Shown in pieces: positions 1 to 10,795 of a DNA stretch of 64,000 nt (the first letter of the stretch is position 1; every line of letters starts with the position of its first letter). Under the pieces are notes generated by a model. That model searched no databases, had not been told where the DNA came from, and saw only the letters and a list, made by a program, of their open reading frames with translations. A program made the translations under genes and the position numbers. The stretch is from Asanoa hainanensis (lineage in GTDB: Bacteria > Actinomycetota > Actinomycetes > Mycobacteriales > Micromonosporaceae): positions 248,001-312,000 of the forward strand of contig NZ_FZPH01000002.1 of the NCBI RefSeq assembly GCF_900188485.1, given 5' to 3'.

Positions 1-94
1 CGCGGCCCGGGCTGCGGGAGAGGACCCGGAGGCCGAGCTTCGTGCCGCCGCGCTCCGTTACGCCGAGACCGTCAGGGCCGCCGAGCGCTCCTGA
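1..94 (+). CDS. C-terminal tail of a probable MazG nucleotide pyrophosphohydrolase (partial)
   Basis: Only the last 30 codons and the stop (TGA at 92-94, frame beginning at base 2) are inside the window. The tail is helical and rich in Ala, Glu and Arg, ending LRYAETVRAAERS. That resembles the end of actinobacterial MazG, which hydrolyses non-canonical NTPs, and MazG is commonly upstream of eno-divIC-DUF501-ppx, the cluster that starts here at 5388. No catalytic residue is visible, so the identity rests on tail resemblance and gene order. Its end overlaps the convergent transporter gene by 37 nt. Confidence 0.5.
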   Translation, partial: AARAAGEDPEAELRAAALRYAETVRAAERS

Positions 95-990
95 TCCCGC
101 GGGCTCGAACGGGTGAGGCCGAACGCCAATCCCGCCGCGACAGTCAACACGCCCAGCGCCGGCCCCACCCCGGGCAATGCGGTCGCCATCACGGCGGCGG
201 TCGCCAGGGTGGCGACCGGCATCAGGCCGACCAGGATGCCGGCCTGCTCGACGCCGAGGCGCTCCAGGCCGATGAACCAGACGACGAACGCCGCGACCGT
301 CATCAACAGCGCCAGGTAGACCAGCGCGCCGGCCTCGGTCGGGGTGGGGAGCCGCCAGTCTTTGGTCTCGCCGGCCACCAGGGCACCGGCGAAGAGCAAC
401 GGCACGGCCAGGGCGCAGCTGTACGCGGCCACCCGTACCGCGCCGAGCCGGGGCAGGACCACGGCGGCGAGCAGCGAGAACAGGATCTCGCCGACCAGCG
501 CGCCGCCGGCGCCGAGCAGCCCGACCGGCGTCGCCTGGCCGGTGCCCTCGACGAGCGCGGTGCCGGCGACCACGACCACGGCGGCCGTGACGAGCCGCGC
601 GCTGGGCCGGCCGCGCCGCCCGCCGACCAGCGGCCCGAGCAACGCCAACCCGAGCGGCGCGGCGCCGATGACGGTGCCGACCACGGCCGGCTCGGTGTCG
701 TGGTGCAGGGCCAGCATGATGCACGCGTTGAAGCCGGCCATGCCGGTCGCCGCGACGACGAGCAGGATGCCGAGCTCACGGCCGGTCGGGCGGACGCCGG
801 GCCGCGCGCCACCGAGCCGCGGGAACCGGTGGGCGATCAGGAAGAGCACGGCCGCGGCGGCGGTGTAGCGGACGGCCTGCGCGGTCAGCATCGGGTAGTC
901 GAGCAGGAGCTCACTGACGGCCACCGAACTGCCGACGAGAGTCATGCCGAGCACGCAGAACGCCACAGCGGTGCCTTTGGAGATGGTCAC
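58..990 (-). CDS. EamA/DMT-superfamily transporter
   Basis: 310 aa, about ten predicted membrane helices, arranged as two EamA repeats of roughly 140 residues, the usual size and shape of a drug/metabolite transporter in the cytoplasmic membrane. The substrate cannot be read from sequence. The GTG start at 990 begins MTISKGTAVAF. It is transcribed away from the MocR regulator at 1058 with only 67 bp between them. This divergent arrangement is typical of a MocR regulator and its target, so this gene is the likeliest target of that regulator (inference). Confidence 0.9.
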   Translation of the reverse strand: MTISKGTAVAFCVLGMTLVGSSVAVSELLLDYPMLTAQAVRYTAAAAVLFLIAHRFPRLGGARPGVRPTGRELGILLVVAATGMAGFNACIMLALHHDTEPAVVGTVIGAAPLGLALLGPLVGGRRGRPSARLVTAAVVVVAGTALVEGTGQATPVGLLGAGGALVGEILFSLLAAVVLPRLGAVRVAAYSCALAVPLLFAGALVAGETKDWRLPTPTEAGALVYLALLMTVAAFVVWFIGLERLGVEQAGILVGLMPVATLATAAVMATALPGVGPALGVLTVAAGLAFGLTRSSPRDQERSAALTVSA

Positions 991-1057
991 GACCTCGACG
1001 CTAGGAGCACACTGGTCCGGTCAACAGGTCCACTCGACGGGCATTTGAGGAGACCAC

Positions 1058-2431
1058 ATGGAAGCGTTGGTCCAGCTCGACCACTCGCGGCCGGCCCTCG
1101 GCGAGCAGCTCACGGCCGCGCTGCGGGAGGCGATCGCCGACGGCCGGCTGGCACCTGGCGCCCGTTTGCCGTCCACCCGCCAGCTTGCCGCCGATCTGCG
1201 GGTGTCCCGTGGGGTGGTCGTCACGGCGTACGAGCAGCTGGTCGCGGAAGGCCGCCTGAGCTCGCATAAAGGTTCAGGCACGACTGTCGCTTGCTCTGCA
1301 CCCATATACGCAACACCCGCGCCGAGGGGTGTTGCGTATATGGGTGCAGAGCAGAGCCTGCCGATAGACCTCCGCCCTGGCACGCCCGATTTGGCCGCTT
1401 TCCCGAGGGCCGCCTGGCGCCGCTCCTATGAGCGAGTGCTGGCCACGGCCACTGCGGCCGATCTTGGCTACGCCGACGCCACCGGTGCCCCGCAGGTGAA
1501 GCAGACGCTGGCCGACTACCTGGGAAGGGTGCGCGCCGCTCGGGTGACCGCCGACGACGTCGTCCTCACCACCGGCGCCGCGCAGGCCTTCGCGCTGGTC
1601 GCACACCACCTGCGCCTCGCGGGCGCCGTCCGGTTCGGCGTCGAGGACCCCGGCAGTCCGAGCATCCGGGACCACATGACCGCGCACGGGCTGCGGCTGG
1701 TGCCGATCCCGGTCGACGGGGACGGCCTCGACGTGGCGGCGTTGCGGGCCAGCGATGTGCAGGCCGTCATGGTCACGCCGGCGCACCAGTACCCGACCGG
1801 CGTCGTGCTGGCCCCGCACCGCCGGGCGGAGCTGATCGCCTGGGCCCGGGAGACGGGCGGCCTGATCGTCGAGGACGACTACGACGCCGAGTTCCGTTAC
1901 GACCGCGACCCGGTCGGCTGCCTGCAAGGGCTCGCCCCGGACGTCGTCGCGCACCTCGGTTCGGCCAGCAAGGCGCTCGCGCCGGCACTGCGGCTCGGCT
2001 GGCTGTGCCCGCCCCGGGACCGCCGCCAGGCCGTGCGCGCCGCCAAGGACGCGGCCGACCACGGCGGACCGGCGCTGGAGCAGCTCGCTTTCGCGGACCT
2101 GCTCGCGACCGGCGGCTACGACCGCCACCTGCGGCACGCCCGACGCGCCTACCGCCGGCGCCGGGATGCCCTCGTCGCCGCGCTAGCGAAATACCTGCCG
2201 CAGTGCCGGGTGCACGGCGTCGCGGCCGGCCTGCACCTGGTGGTCGAGCTGCCGCCGGGCACCGACGACGCCGCGCTGGCCGCCAAGGCACACGCCGCGG
2301 GCCTCGGTCCGGTGCCGCTGAACGCGACCCGGCTCGCGCCCGGCGGCCCGCCGGGTCTGGTCATCGGCTACGCGAGCCAGCCGCCGGACCGGATCGCCGC
2401 GAGCGTTTACCGGCTGAGCCAACTGCTTTGA
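1058..2431 (+). CDS. MocR/PdxR-type regulator (GntR HTH fused to class I aminotransferase fold) with in-frame palindromic insertion
   Basis: 457 aa. The GntR winged helix is at residues about 8-75 (LPSTRQLAADLRVSRGVVV) and the PLP-dependent aminotransferase-like domain at about 105-457, with the probable PLP lysine K305 in GSASKALAPALRLGW. MocR proteins bind DNA and sense pyridoxal phosphate or an amino acid. ATG at 1058 follows a GAGGAG ribosome-binding site. Residues 79-98, in the linker between the domains, are encoded by a perfect 26-bp inverted repeat (1293-1352), adding CSAPIYATP and GVAYMGAEQS. The frame stays open through the repeat, so the protein is probably still made. The divergent transporter at 58-990 is the likely target. 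Confidence 0.93.
   Translation: MEALVQLDHSRPALGEQLTAALREAIADGRLAPGARLPSTRQLAADLRVSRGVVVTAYEQLVAEGRLSSHKGSGTTVACSAPIYATPAPRGVAYMGAEQSLPIDLRPGTPDLAAFPRAAWRRSYERVLATATAADLGYADATGAPQVKQTLADYLGRVRAARVTADDVVLTTGAAQAFALVAHHLRLAGAVRFGVEDPGSPSIRDHMTAHGLRLVPIPVDGDGLDVAALRASDVQAVMVTPAHQYPTGVVLAPHRRAELIAWARETGGLIVEDDYDAEFRYDRDPVGCLQGLAPDVVAHLGSASKALAPALRLGWLCPPRDRRQAVRAAKDAADHGGPALEQLAFADLLATGGYDRHLRHARRAYRRRRDALVAALAKYLPQCRVHGVAAGLHLVVELPPGTDDAALAAKAHAAGLGPVPLNATRLAPGGPPGLVIGYASQPPDRIAASVYRLSQLL
1293..1352. repeat. Palindromic repeat element, copy 1 (inside the MocR gene)
   Basis: Perfect inverted repeat: a 26-nt left arm (1293-1318), an 8-nt loop (1319-1326) and a 26-nt right arm (1327-1352). The left arm begins GCTCTGCACCCATATACGCA and is identical over 26/26 bases to the left arm of the copy at 26140-26206. 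It lies within the MocR coding frame at the inter-domain linker. The length and in-frame placement recall Rickettsia palindromic elements, but no relationship is claimed. Confidence 0.92.
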
Positions 2432-2449
2432 TCCTCTAGGTTGGACCCC

Positions 2450-4072
2450 ATGCCCGAGTTCGTGCCTCTCGCCGAGCGGATCGTCGACGCTCTCCTCGAC
2501 AGTGACCCGCACCTCGCCGCGTCGGCCGGCGACCATCGTCTCGACGGCGAGCTGCCCAACCTGTCGGCCGATGCCGTCCAGGCCCGGTTCGCGATGCTGC
2601 GTGACGCGAGTGGCGCGCTGGCCGAGGTCGACACCGACGCGCTCGACACCCAGGAGCAGGTCGACCACGCGATCCTGACCGCCCGGGTCGAGCGCGGCAT
2701 GTTCGAGCTGTCCGAGGTCCGCGAGCACGAGTGGAACCCGTTGGCGCACAACCCGGGCGACCTCATCCACGAGCTGATCGCGCGGCCGTTCGCGCCCGTC
2801 GACGTGCGCCTGGAAAGCCTCACCCAGCGGCTCGAGGCGGTGCCCGATGTCCTCGCCACCGCGCGGGCCGTGCTCACCGAGATGCCGCGGATCCACGTCG
2901 AGACCGCGATCGGGCAGTTCGCCGGCACGGCCGCGCTGGTCCGCGACGAGGTGCCGCCCATGCTGGCCGAGGCGCCGGCGATGCGGTCCACCGTGGAGCC
3001 GGCGGCCGCCGCCGCGGTCGCCGCGCTCGGCGAGTTCACCGAGTGGCTGCGGGGCCGGCTGCCGGGTGCCGAACGCGATCCCCGGCTGGGCCGCCGGCTC
3101 TGGGAGGCCCGGCTCTGGCACACCCTGGACACCGAGCTCACCGCCGGCCAGGTGCTCGAGCGGGCGCGGGAGAACCTGGAGCGGGTCGGCGAGGACCTGC
3201 GCCGCGCGGCCGCCGAGATGACCGGTGGCCCGGCGACCGACGAGACCGTGCGCGAGGCGCTCGGCCGGCTCGGGGCGGAGCATCCCGACAACGACACGAT
3301 CGTCGACCTGGCCAAGGCGACGATGGTCGAGACCACCGACTTCGTACGCGAACACGACCTGGTCACGCTCGTCGACGACCCGTGCGTGATCCAGGAGATG
3401 CCGGAGTTCGCCCGCGGCGTCGCGGTCGCGTACTGCGACTCGCCGGGCCAGCTGGAGACCGCCGAGCTGCCGACGTTCTACTGCATCTCGCCGACCCCGG
3501 CCGGCTGGTCGCCGGAACGCGTCGAGTCGTTCTACCGCGAATACAACAACCACATGATCCGCAACCTGACCGTGCACGAGGCGATGCCGGGGCACTACCT
3601 CCAGCTCGCCCACTCGCGCCGGTTCCACGGCACCACCCGGGTGCGCAAGCTGGGCGTGTCCGGCCCGTTCGCGGAAGGCTGGGCGGTCTACGCCGAGGAG
3701 CTGATGACCGGTCTGCGCTTCGGCGGCCTGCCGATCCGCCTCCAGCAGCTCAAGATGCAGCTCCGGATGACCATCAACGCGATCCTCGACCAGGCCGTGC
3801 ACTGCGACGGCATGACCGAGGACGAGGCGATGGCGCTGATGACCGGCCCGGGCTTCCAGGAGGAGGGCGAGGCAGCCGGCAAGTGGCGCCGCGCGCTGCT
3901 CACCTCGACGCAGCTGTCCACGTACTTCGTCGGCTACCAGGAGATCCTGGACACCGCGCTGCGCCGCCCGGCGGGCACCTCGACCCGCGCCTGGCACGAC
4001 GCGATGATCGCGCACGGCTCCCCGCCGCCGCGCCACCTGCCCCTGCTGCTCGGTCTTGAGCCCCGGTCATGA
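2450..4072 (+). CDS. DUF885-family zinc metallopeptidase-like protein
   Basis: 540 aa from ATG 2450, typical of full-length DUF885 proteins. The motif HEAMPGH at 376-382 fits an HExxxGH zinc-binding site, and the following EGWAVYAEEL stretch probably supplies the third ligand, so a metallopeptidase or related hydrolase is expected. There is no signal peptide, suggesting a cytoplasmic location. It lies 18 nt after the MocR gene and overlaps the next gene by ATGA, so it is probably co-transcribed with the ASCH gene. The substrate is unknown. Confidence 0.88.
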   Translation: MPEFVPLAERIVDALLDSDPHLAASAGDHRLDGELPNLSADAVQARFAMLRDASGALAEVDTDALDTQEQVDHAILTARVERGMFELSEVREHEWNPLAHNPGDLIHELIARPFAPVDVRLESLTQRLEAVPDVLATARAVLTEMPRIHVETAIGQFAGTAALVRDEVPPMLAEAPAMRSTVEPAAAAAVAALGEFTEWLRGRLPGAERDPRLGRRLWEARLWHTLDTELTAGQVLERARENLERVGEDLRRAAAEMTGGPATDETVREALGRLGAEHPDNDTIVDLAKATMVETTDFVREHDLVTLVDDPCVIQEMPEFARGVAVAYCDSPGQLETAELPTFYCISPTPAGWSPERVESFYREYNNHMIRNLTVHEAMPGHYLQLAHSRRFHGTTRVRKLGVSGPFAEGWAVYAEELMTGLRFGGLPIRLQQLKMQLRMTINAILDQAVHCDGMTEDEAMALMTGPGFQEEGEAAGKWRRALLTSTQLSTYFVGYQEILDTALRRPAGTSTRAWHDAMIAHGSPPPRHLPLLLGLEPRS

Positions 4073-4447
4073 ACCTCGAAGAGTTGCCCACCTCTGAGTT
4101 CGCGTTCCCCGGTCCGCTGCGCGACAAGCTGGTCGGCGCGATTCTCGACGGCTCGAAGACCACGACTTCTTCGCTGGCCGCCGGCTATCTCGACGAGCCG
4201 CTGCCCGTCGTCGGCAAGGTGTCCGCGGTGCTCGACTCCGCCGGCAACCGGGTCGCCGCCATCGAGCTGACCGAGGTGCGGGTGGTCCGGCTCGGAGACG
4301 TCGACCTGCGGCACGCGATCGACGAGGGCGAGGGGTTCACCTCCGTGGCTGAATGGCGCGCCGACCACGAGGACTTCTGGCACAGCCCCGAGGTGCGCGC
4401 GGAGCTGGGCGACCCCGGCTTCACGGTGGACGACGACACCGCGGTGG

Positions 4448-4476
<29 letters not shown>
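4069..4476 (+). CDS. ASCH-domain protein
   Basis: 135 aa. One ASCH fold fills the protein (LRDKLVGAILDGSKTTTSS at the N-terminal side, then VGKVSAVLD and the AIDEGEGFTSVAEWRADHEDFW segment). ASCH domains are small PUA-like folds proposed to bind RNA, and some hydrolyse N4-acetylcytidine; the activity here is not determined. The ATG at 4069 overlaps the TGA of the peptidase gene. The 3' end overlaps the convergent nudC by 29 nt. Confidence 0.85.
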
Positions 4477-6674
<2,198 letters not shown>

Positions 6675-6686
6675 CCCCGCGTGTGT

Positions 6687-6710
6687 CCGGGGCCTCCGCG
6701 GAGGCCCCGG
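6687..6710 (+). terminator. GC hairpin after eno
   Basis: A 10-bp perfect stem (CCGGGGCCTC / GAGGCCCCGG) with a CGCG loop begins 12 nt after the eno stop. No T-run follows, which is common for actinobacterial terminators. It could equally be an mRNA-stabilising or attenuating hairpin between eno and divIC. Confidence 0.6.
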
Positions 6711-6744
6711 CACGCCGGGACCTCGGGGGAGGGGGTGTCGGGAA

Positions 6745-7359
6745 GTGACGCAGCGCCGCATGCCCAGCGGGCAGGGACCCTCCCGTCGCCCGACCGGCGC
6801 CGGCCGCGGTTCCGCCACCGGGCGGGCCAGCACCGCCCGGTCCAGCCGGGAAACCGTCGTGGCCGCGCGCTCGGCCGGCACACCGCGGTCGCCCAACCGT
6901 CCCGCCGCCGCCCGCCGGGGCGCACCGGGCGCCGCCGCCGGCACTGCCCGCCGCACCGCGGCACCGCAGCCGCGCCGGCTCACCGGCCGGGCCACCGTGT
7001 TGGTGGCGGTGTTGATCGCGCTGGCCCTCGCGTACACGTATCCGATCCGGGTCTATCTCAACCAGCAGTCCGACATCGCGGAGATGGAGTCGGCGCAGGC
7101 CGCCCAACGCGAGACCATCAAGCGGCTGCAGGACGAGGCCGCGCTCTGGAAAGACCCGAACTACATCAAGACCCAGGCGAGGAGCCGGTTCTTCATGGTC
7201 CTCCCCGGCGAAGAGCTGCTGATCCTGCTCTCCGACCCGGACGGCGCCGCACGCGACGCGGGCCTGCCGCCGCCGGGAGCGACGCCGCCCGAGCCCGATC
7301 CCTGGTACGGGACGCTGTGGTCCAGCGTCGAAGCAGCGAACGCGGAGAGTGCAGGATGA
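6745..7359 (+). CDS. divIC: FtsB/DivIC-family septum formation initiator
   Basis: 204 aa from GTG 6745; ATG 6760 is an alternative. The first ~75 residues are a basic, Arg/Ala/Pro-rich cytoplasmic tail. One membrane helix follows (VLVAVLIALALAYTYP), then a short coiled coil (QSDIAEMESAQAAQRETIKRL) and the WKDPNYIKTQARSRF motif typical of actinobacterial FtsB/DivIC. These proteins bind FtsL/FtsQ at the divisome. Position after eno matches conserved synteny. Its stop overlaps the next start as ATGA. Confidence 0.9.
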   Translation: MTQRRMPSGQGPSRRPTGAGRGSATGRASTARSSRETVVAARSAGTPRSPNRPAAARRGAPGAAAGTARRTAAPQPRRLTGRATVLVAVLIALALAYTYPIRVYLNQQSDIAEMESAQAAQRETIKRLQDEAALWKDPNYIKTQARSRFFMVLPGEELLILLSDPDGAARDAGLPPPGATPPEPDPWYGTLWSSVEAANAESAG

Positions 7360-7874
7360 TCCCCCCGCCACCGGTGCGCGAAGAGGCCACCGAACGCGAC
7401 CGCGCCGCCGTCGCCGCCCAGCTCGGCCGGCCGCCGCGGGCGATCCGCGCGGTCGCGCACCGCTGCCCGTGCAGCCTGCCCACTGTCGTCGAGACGACGC
7501 CGCGCCTCGCCGACGGCACGCCCTTCCCGACGCTCTTCTACCTGACCTGTCCGCGCCTGACGGCCGCGTGCAGCCGGCTGGAGTCGGCGGGGCTGATGAA
7601 GGAGATGGCCGCCCGGCTCCGGGAGGACCCGGAGCTGGCCGCCCGCTACCGGGCCGCGCACGAGGACTATCTGGCGCGGCGGGAGGCCGTCGCGCACGTC
7701 GAGGAGATCGACGGGATCTCGGCCGGCGGCATGCCCGGTCGGGTCAAGTGCCTGCACGTGCTCGTCGGGCACGCCCTCGCCGTCGGCCCGGGCGTCAACC
7801 CGTTCGGCGACGAGGCGCTCGAGCAGATCGGCCCCTGGTGGGAGGGCGGCCCCTGCGTCGAGGTGGCCGACTGA
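7356..7874 (+). CDS. DUF501-family protein
   Basis: 172 aa. Conserved features include VAHRCPCSLPTVVET, PTLFYLTCPRL and GGMPGRVKCLHVLVGHALA. The Cys and His residues in CPC, TCP and KCLHVLVGH could bind metal, but no function is established for the family. ATG 7356 overlaps the divIC stop and the gene end shares one base with the acetyltransferase start, so the genes are translationally coupled. Usually found between divIC and ppx. Confidence 0.9.
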   Translation: MIPPPPVREEATERDRAAVAAQLGRPPRAIRAVAHRCPCSLPTVVETTPRLADGTPFPTLFYLTCPRLTAACSRLESAGLMKEMAARLREDPELAARYRAAHEDYLARREAVAHVEEIDGISAGGMPGRVKCLHVLVGHALAVGPGVNPFGDEALEQIGPWWEGGPCVEVAD

Positions 7875-8377
7875 TGGCCGACGTCGTCATCCGGCGGGCG
7901 CGCACCAGCGACGTGCGGGCGATCCGCGGGCTGATCGACGCGTTCAGCCCCAACGGCCGGCTGCTCAGCAAGGCGACGGTGACGCTCTACGAGGACGTGC
8001 TGGAGTTCTGGGTCGCGGTCGACGGCGAGATCGTCGTCGGCTGCGGGGCGCTGCACGTGATGTGGGAAGACCTGGCCGAGATCCGCACGGTCGCGGTCGA
8101 CCAGGCCCACCAGGGCCGCAAGATCGGCTACGAGCTGGTGACCGCGCTGATCGCGGCGGCGCGCGACGTCGGCGTCCGGCGCGTGTTCGTGCTCACGTTC
8201 GAGACCGACTTCTTCGGCCGGTTCGGGTTCCGGGAGATCGACGGGGCACCGGTGCCGCAGGCCGTGTACGAGCAGCTCCTGCGCTCGTACGACGAAGGTG
8301 TCGCGGAGTTCCTGGACCTCGAACGCGTCAAACCCAACACCCTGGGCAACACCCGGATGCTGTTGCACCTCTCGTAG
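7874..8377 (+). CDS. GNAT N-acetyltransferase, ArgA-like (amino-acid acetyltransferase)
   Basis: 167 aa, a single GNAT domain with the acetyl-CoA loop region VDQAHQGRKIGYELV and the C-terminal FFGRFGFREID segment. It resembles the short actinobacterial N-acetylglutamate synthases that start arginine synthesis by acetylating glutamate, and other GNAT substrates are possible. ATG 7874 overlaps the DUF501 stop by one base. Ten nt separate it from ppx, so it is part of the same operon. Confidence 0.8.
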   Translation: MADVVIRRARTSDVRAIRGLIDAFSPNGRLLSKATVTLYEDVLEFWVAVDGEIVVGCGALHVMWEDLAEIRTVAVDQAHQGRKIGYELVTALIAAARDVGVRRVFVLTFETDFFGRFGFREIDGAPVPQAVYEQLLRSYDEGVAEFLDLERVKPNTLGNTRMLLHLS

Positions 8378-8387
8378 TGTCGACCTT

Positions 8388-9305
8388 GTGACCCGGGTAG
8401 CTGCCATCGACTGTGGAACCAACTCCATCCGCCTGCTCGTCGCGGACGTCGGCCCCGACGGGTCCCTGATCGACGTGACCCGCCGGATGGAGATCGTCCG
8501 GCTCGGCCAGGGCGTCGACCAGACCGGCCGGCTGGCCCCGGAGGCGATCGAGCGGACCCGGGTGGCCCTGGCGGACTACACGGCGCAGATCCGGGCCCTC
8601 GGCGCCTCCCGGGTGCGGATGTGCGCGACCTCGGCGTCCCGCGACGCGGCCAATGCCACCGACTTCACCGACATGGTGCTGACCACCCTGGGCGTGGCGC
8701 CCGAGGTGGTCACCGGGGACGCGGAGGCGCACCTGTCGTACACCGGCGCCGTGCGCGGCCTGGTCGCCCCGGCGCCGTTCCTGATCGTCGACATCGGGGG
8801 TGGCTCCACGGAGTTCGTCACCGGCTCGTCGGCCGCCGGCCCGGACGCGGCGATCTCGGTCGACATCGGCTGTGTCCGGATGACCGAGCGGCACCTACAC
8901 AGCACCCCACCGACGGCGGCCGAAGTGGCCGCGGCGGAGGCCGACATCGCGGAGGCCGTCGACCGCGCGCTGGCGGCCGTGCCGGGTCGGGAGGCGGCGA
9001 CGCTGGTCGGGGTGGCCGGTTCGGTCACCACGGTGGTCGGCATCGCGCTGGACCTGCCGGGCTACGACCCGGGCCGGATCCACCACGCCCGCATCTCGTA
9101 CGACGACGTGGCCAAGGTGACCGCGGACCTGCTGTCGAAGACCCCGGCGGAACGCCTGGAGAACCCGATCATGCACCCGGGCCGGGCGGACGTGATCGGC
9201 GCGGGCGCCCTGGTCCTGCGGATCATCATGGAGCGCGCCGGCATGTCGTCGGTGGTCGCCTCGGAACACGACATCCTCGACGGCATCGCGTACAGCCTGG
9301 TGTAG
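8388..9305 (+). CDS. ppx: Ppx/GppA exopolyphosphatase-family phosphatase
   Basis: 305 aa from GTG 8388. It carries the ASKHA phosphate-binding motifs AAIDCGTNSIRLLVAD at the N-terminus and LIVDIGGGSTEFVTG at about residues 127-141. It is the short two-domain form lacking the C-terminal HD region of E. coli Ppx, as is usual in actinobacteria. The substrate may be polyphosphate or pppGpp; the sequence does not decide. Last gene of the eno run and closed by a bidirectional terminator. Confidence 0.9.
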   Translation: MTRVAAIDCGTNSIRLLVADVGPDGSLIDVTRRMEIVRLGQGVDQTGRLAPEAIERTRVALADYTAQIRALGASRVRMCATSASRDAANATDFTDMVLTTLGVAPEVVTGDAEAHLSYTGAVRGLVAPAPFLIVDIGGGSTEFVTGSSAAGPDAAISVDIGCVRMTERHLHSTPPTAAEVAAAEADIAEAVDRALAAVPGREAATLVGVAGSVTTVVGIALDLPGYDPGRIHHARISYDDVAKVTADLLSKTPAERLENPIMHPGRADVIGAGALVLRIIMERAGMSSVVASEHDILDGIAYSLV

Positions 9306-9307
9306 CA

Positions 9308-9341
9308 AAAGGGGCGCCCCCCTCGCGGAGGACGCCCCTTT
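9308..9341. terminator. Bidirectional intrinsic terminator between ppx and ndh
   Basis: AAGGGGCG and CGCCCCTT arms enclose an inner CCTC/GAGG pairing, with A-rich sequence on the left and T-rich on the right. It therefore works as a Rho-independent terminator for both converging genes. Confidence 0.85.
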
Positions 9342-9343
9342 CG

Positions 9344-10708
9344 CTATCTGCGGCCGGCTATCGCCGGTTCCCGTTCGGCCGGCGGCGCCGGGATGTGCGG
9401 CGTCACGTCGGTGAACTCTTCCTTCGGGTCGTGCAGCTGACCCAGCGAGGTCGTCTCGCGGCGCAGGAACAGCGCCAGCGTCCAGTCGATCAGGACCCGC
9501 ACCTTGCGGTTCGTCGACGGGATCCGGCTCAGGTGGTACGCCCGGTGCATCAGCCAGGCGATGATGCCGGTGAGCTTGATGCCGTAGACCTGGGCCACGC
9601 CCTTGTGCAGGCCGAGACTGGCGACGCTGCCGGCGTGCTTGTGCTTGTATTCCTTCGGCTTGCGGCCCCGGATCACCGAGCGGATGTTGTCGGCGAGCTG
9701 CTTCGCCTGGCGCACGGCGTGCTGCGCGCTCGGGGAGCAGAACGCTCCGGGCGGGCCGGTGAGGTCGGGCACCGCGGCGCAGTCGCCGGCGGTCCAGGCG
9801 CCCTCGACGACCTCGTCGCCGTCGACGATCTGGAGGCTGGCGTTGGCCGTGAGCCGGCCGCGCTGGTCCTTCGGCAGGTCGACGAAGTCCAGCATCGGCG
9901 ACGGCTTGACGCCCGCCGTCCAGACGATCGTGTCGGCCGGCATGCTGTCGCCGTCGGAGAGCTTGACGATGCCGTCGACGCACGACTCCAGGCGGGTGCC
10001 GAGGCGGATGTCGAGCTTGCGCTTGAGGAGCACCTGCACCGTGTACGCGCCCATGTCGCGGTCGACCTCGGGCAGCACCCTGTTGGTCGCCTCGACGAGC
10101 ACCCAGTGCATGTCGTCGACGGACAGCTCAGGGTAGTAGCGCTTGACCGCGTCGTGGGCCATGTCCTCCATCTCGGCCACGGCCTCGATGCCGGCGTAGC
10201 CGCCGCCGACGAAGACGAAGGTCAGCGCCCGCTCGCGTACCGCCGGGTCGGTGGTCGCGGCCGCCACGTCGAGCTGGTCGAGCACGTGGTTGCGCAAGTA
10301 GATGGCCTCACCGATGGTCTTGAACCCGATGCCGTGCTCGCGCAGGCCGGGAATCGGCAGGGTACGGGAGACGGAGCCCGGCGCCACGATGATGTGGTCG
10401 TACTCGATCTCGCGCGGCGGGCCGATGATCGGCTGCACCGTGGCGACCTTGCGGTCGTGGGAGACGTCGGTGACGGTCCCGGCGACGATGTGACAGTTGC
10501 GCAACTCCCGCCGCAGCGGCACGACGGCGTGCCGAGGGGAGATGTTGCCCGCGGATGCCTCCGGCAGGAAGGGCTGGTACGTCATGTGCGGGTTGGGATC
10601 GACAACGGTCACCTCGGCCTCGCGGGCCCGCAGCTTCTTCGACATGCGAAGGGCTGCGTAAAGCCCGACGTGCCCGGCACCGACCACGAGAATCCGTTGA
10701 GGTCTCAC
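9344..10708 (-). CDS. ndh: Type II NADH:quinone dehydrogenase (NAD(P)/FAD-dependent oxidoreductase)
   Basis: 454 aa. The N-terminal dinucleotide motif ILVVGAGHVGLYAAL fixes the GTG start at 10708; the longer open frame to 10795 adds residues unlike the family. A second motif, VFVGGGYAGIEAVAE, lies mid-protein, and TIVWTAGVKPSP and AWTAGDCAAVPD mark the C-terminal FAD region. It passes electrons from NADH to menaquinone at the cytoplasmic face without proton pumping. The C-terminal RRETTSLGQLHDP region is typical of actinobacterial Ndh-like proteins. Confidence 0.88.
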   Translation of the reverse strand: MRPQRILVVGAGHVGLYAALRMSKKLRAREAEVTVVDPNPHMTYQPFLPEASAGNISPRHAVVPLRRELRNCHIVAGTVTDVSHDRKVATVQPIIGPPREIEYDHIIVAPGSVSRTLPIPGLREHGIGFKTIGEAIYLRNHVLDQLDVAAATTDPAVRERALTFVFVGGGYAGIEAVAEMEDMAHDAVKRYYPELSVDDMHWVLVEATNRVLPEVDRDMGAYTVQVLLKRKLDIRLGTRLESCVDGIVKLSDGDSMPADTIVWTAGVKPSPMLDFVDLPKDQRGRLTANASLQIVDGDEVVEGAWTAGDCAAVPDLTGPPGAFCSPSAQHAVRQAKQLADNIRSVIRGRKPKEYKHKHAGSVASLGLHKGVAQVYGIKLTGIIAWLMHRAYHLSRIPSTNRKVRVLIDWTLALFLRRETTSLGQLHDPKEEFTDVTPHIPAPPAEREPAIAGRR

Positions 10709-10795
10709 GCCATCAACGATCCCCTTAACGGCCCCGGATCGTCGCGTCAGAAGGCCCGTTTGTGATGGAGGACAAGCCTGTGAGCTGCATGACAT

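Noticed and set aside
1293-1352. The MocR-internal hairpin as a transcription terminator
   Set aside because: It lies within an intact coding frame with no T-run and recurs elsewhere as a repeat.
8621-10765. 714-codon plus-strand frame across ppx and ndh
   Set aside because: It is the out-of-frame shadow of two well-supported genes with a terminator in between.
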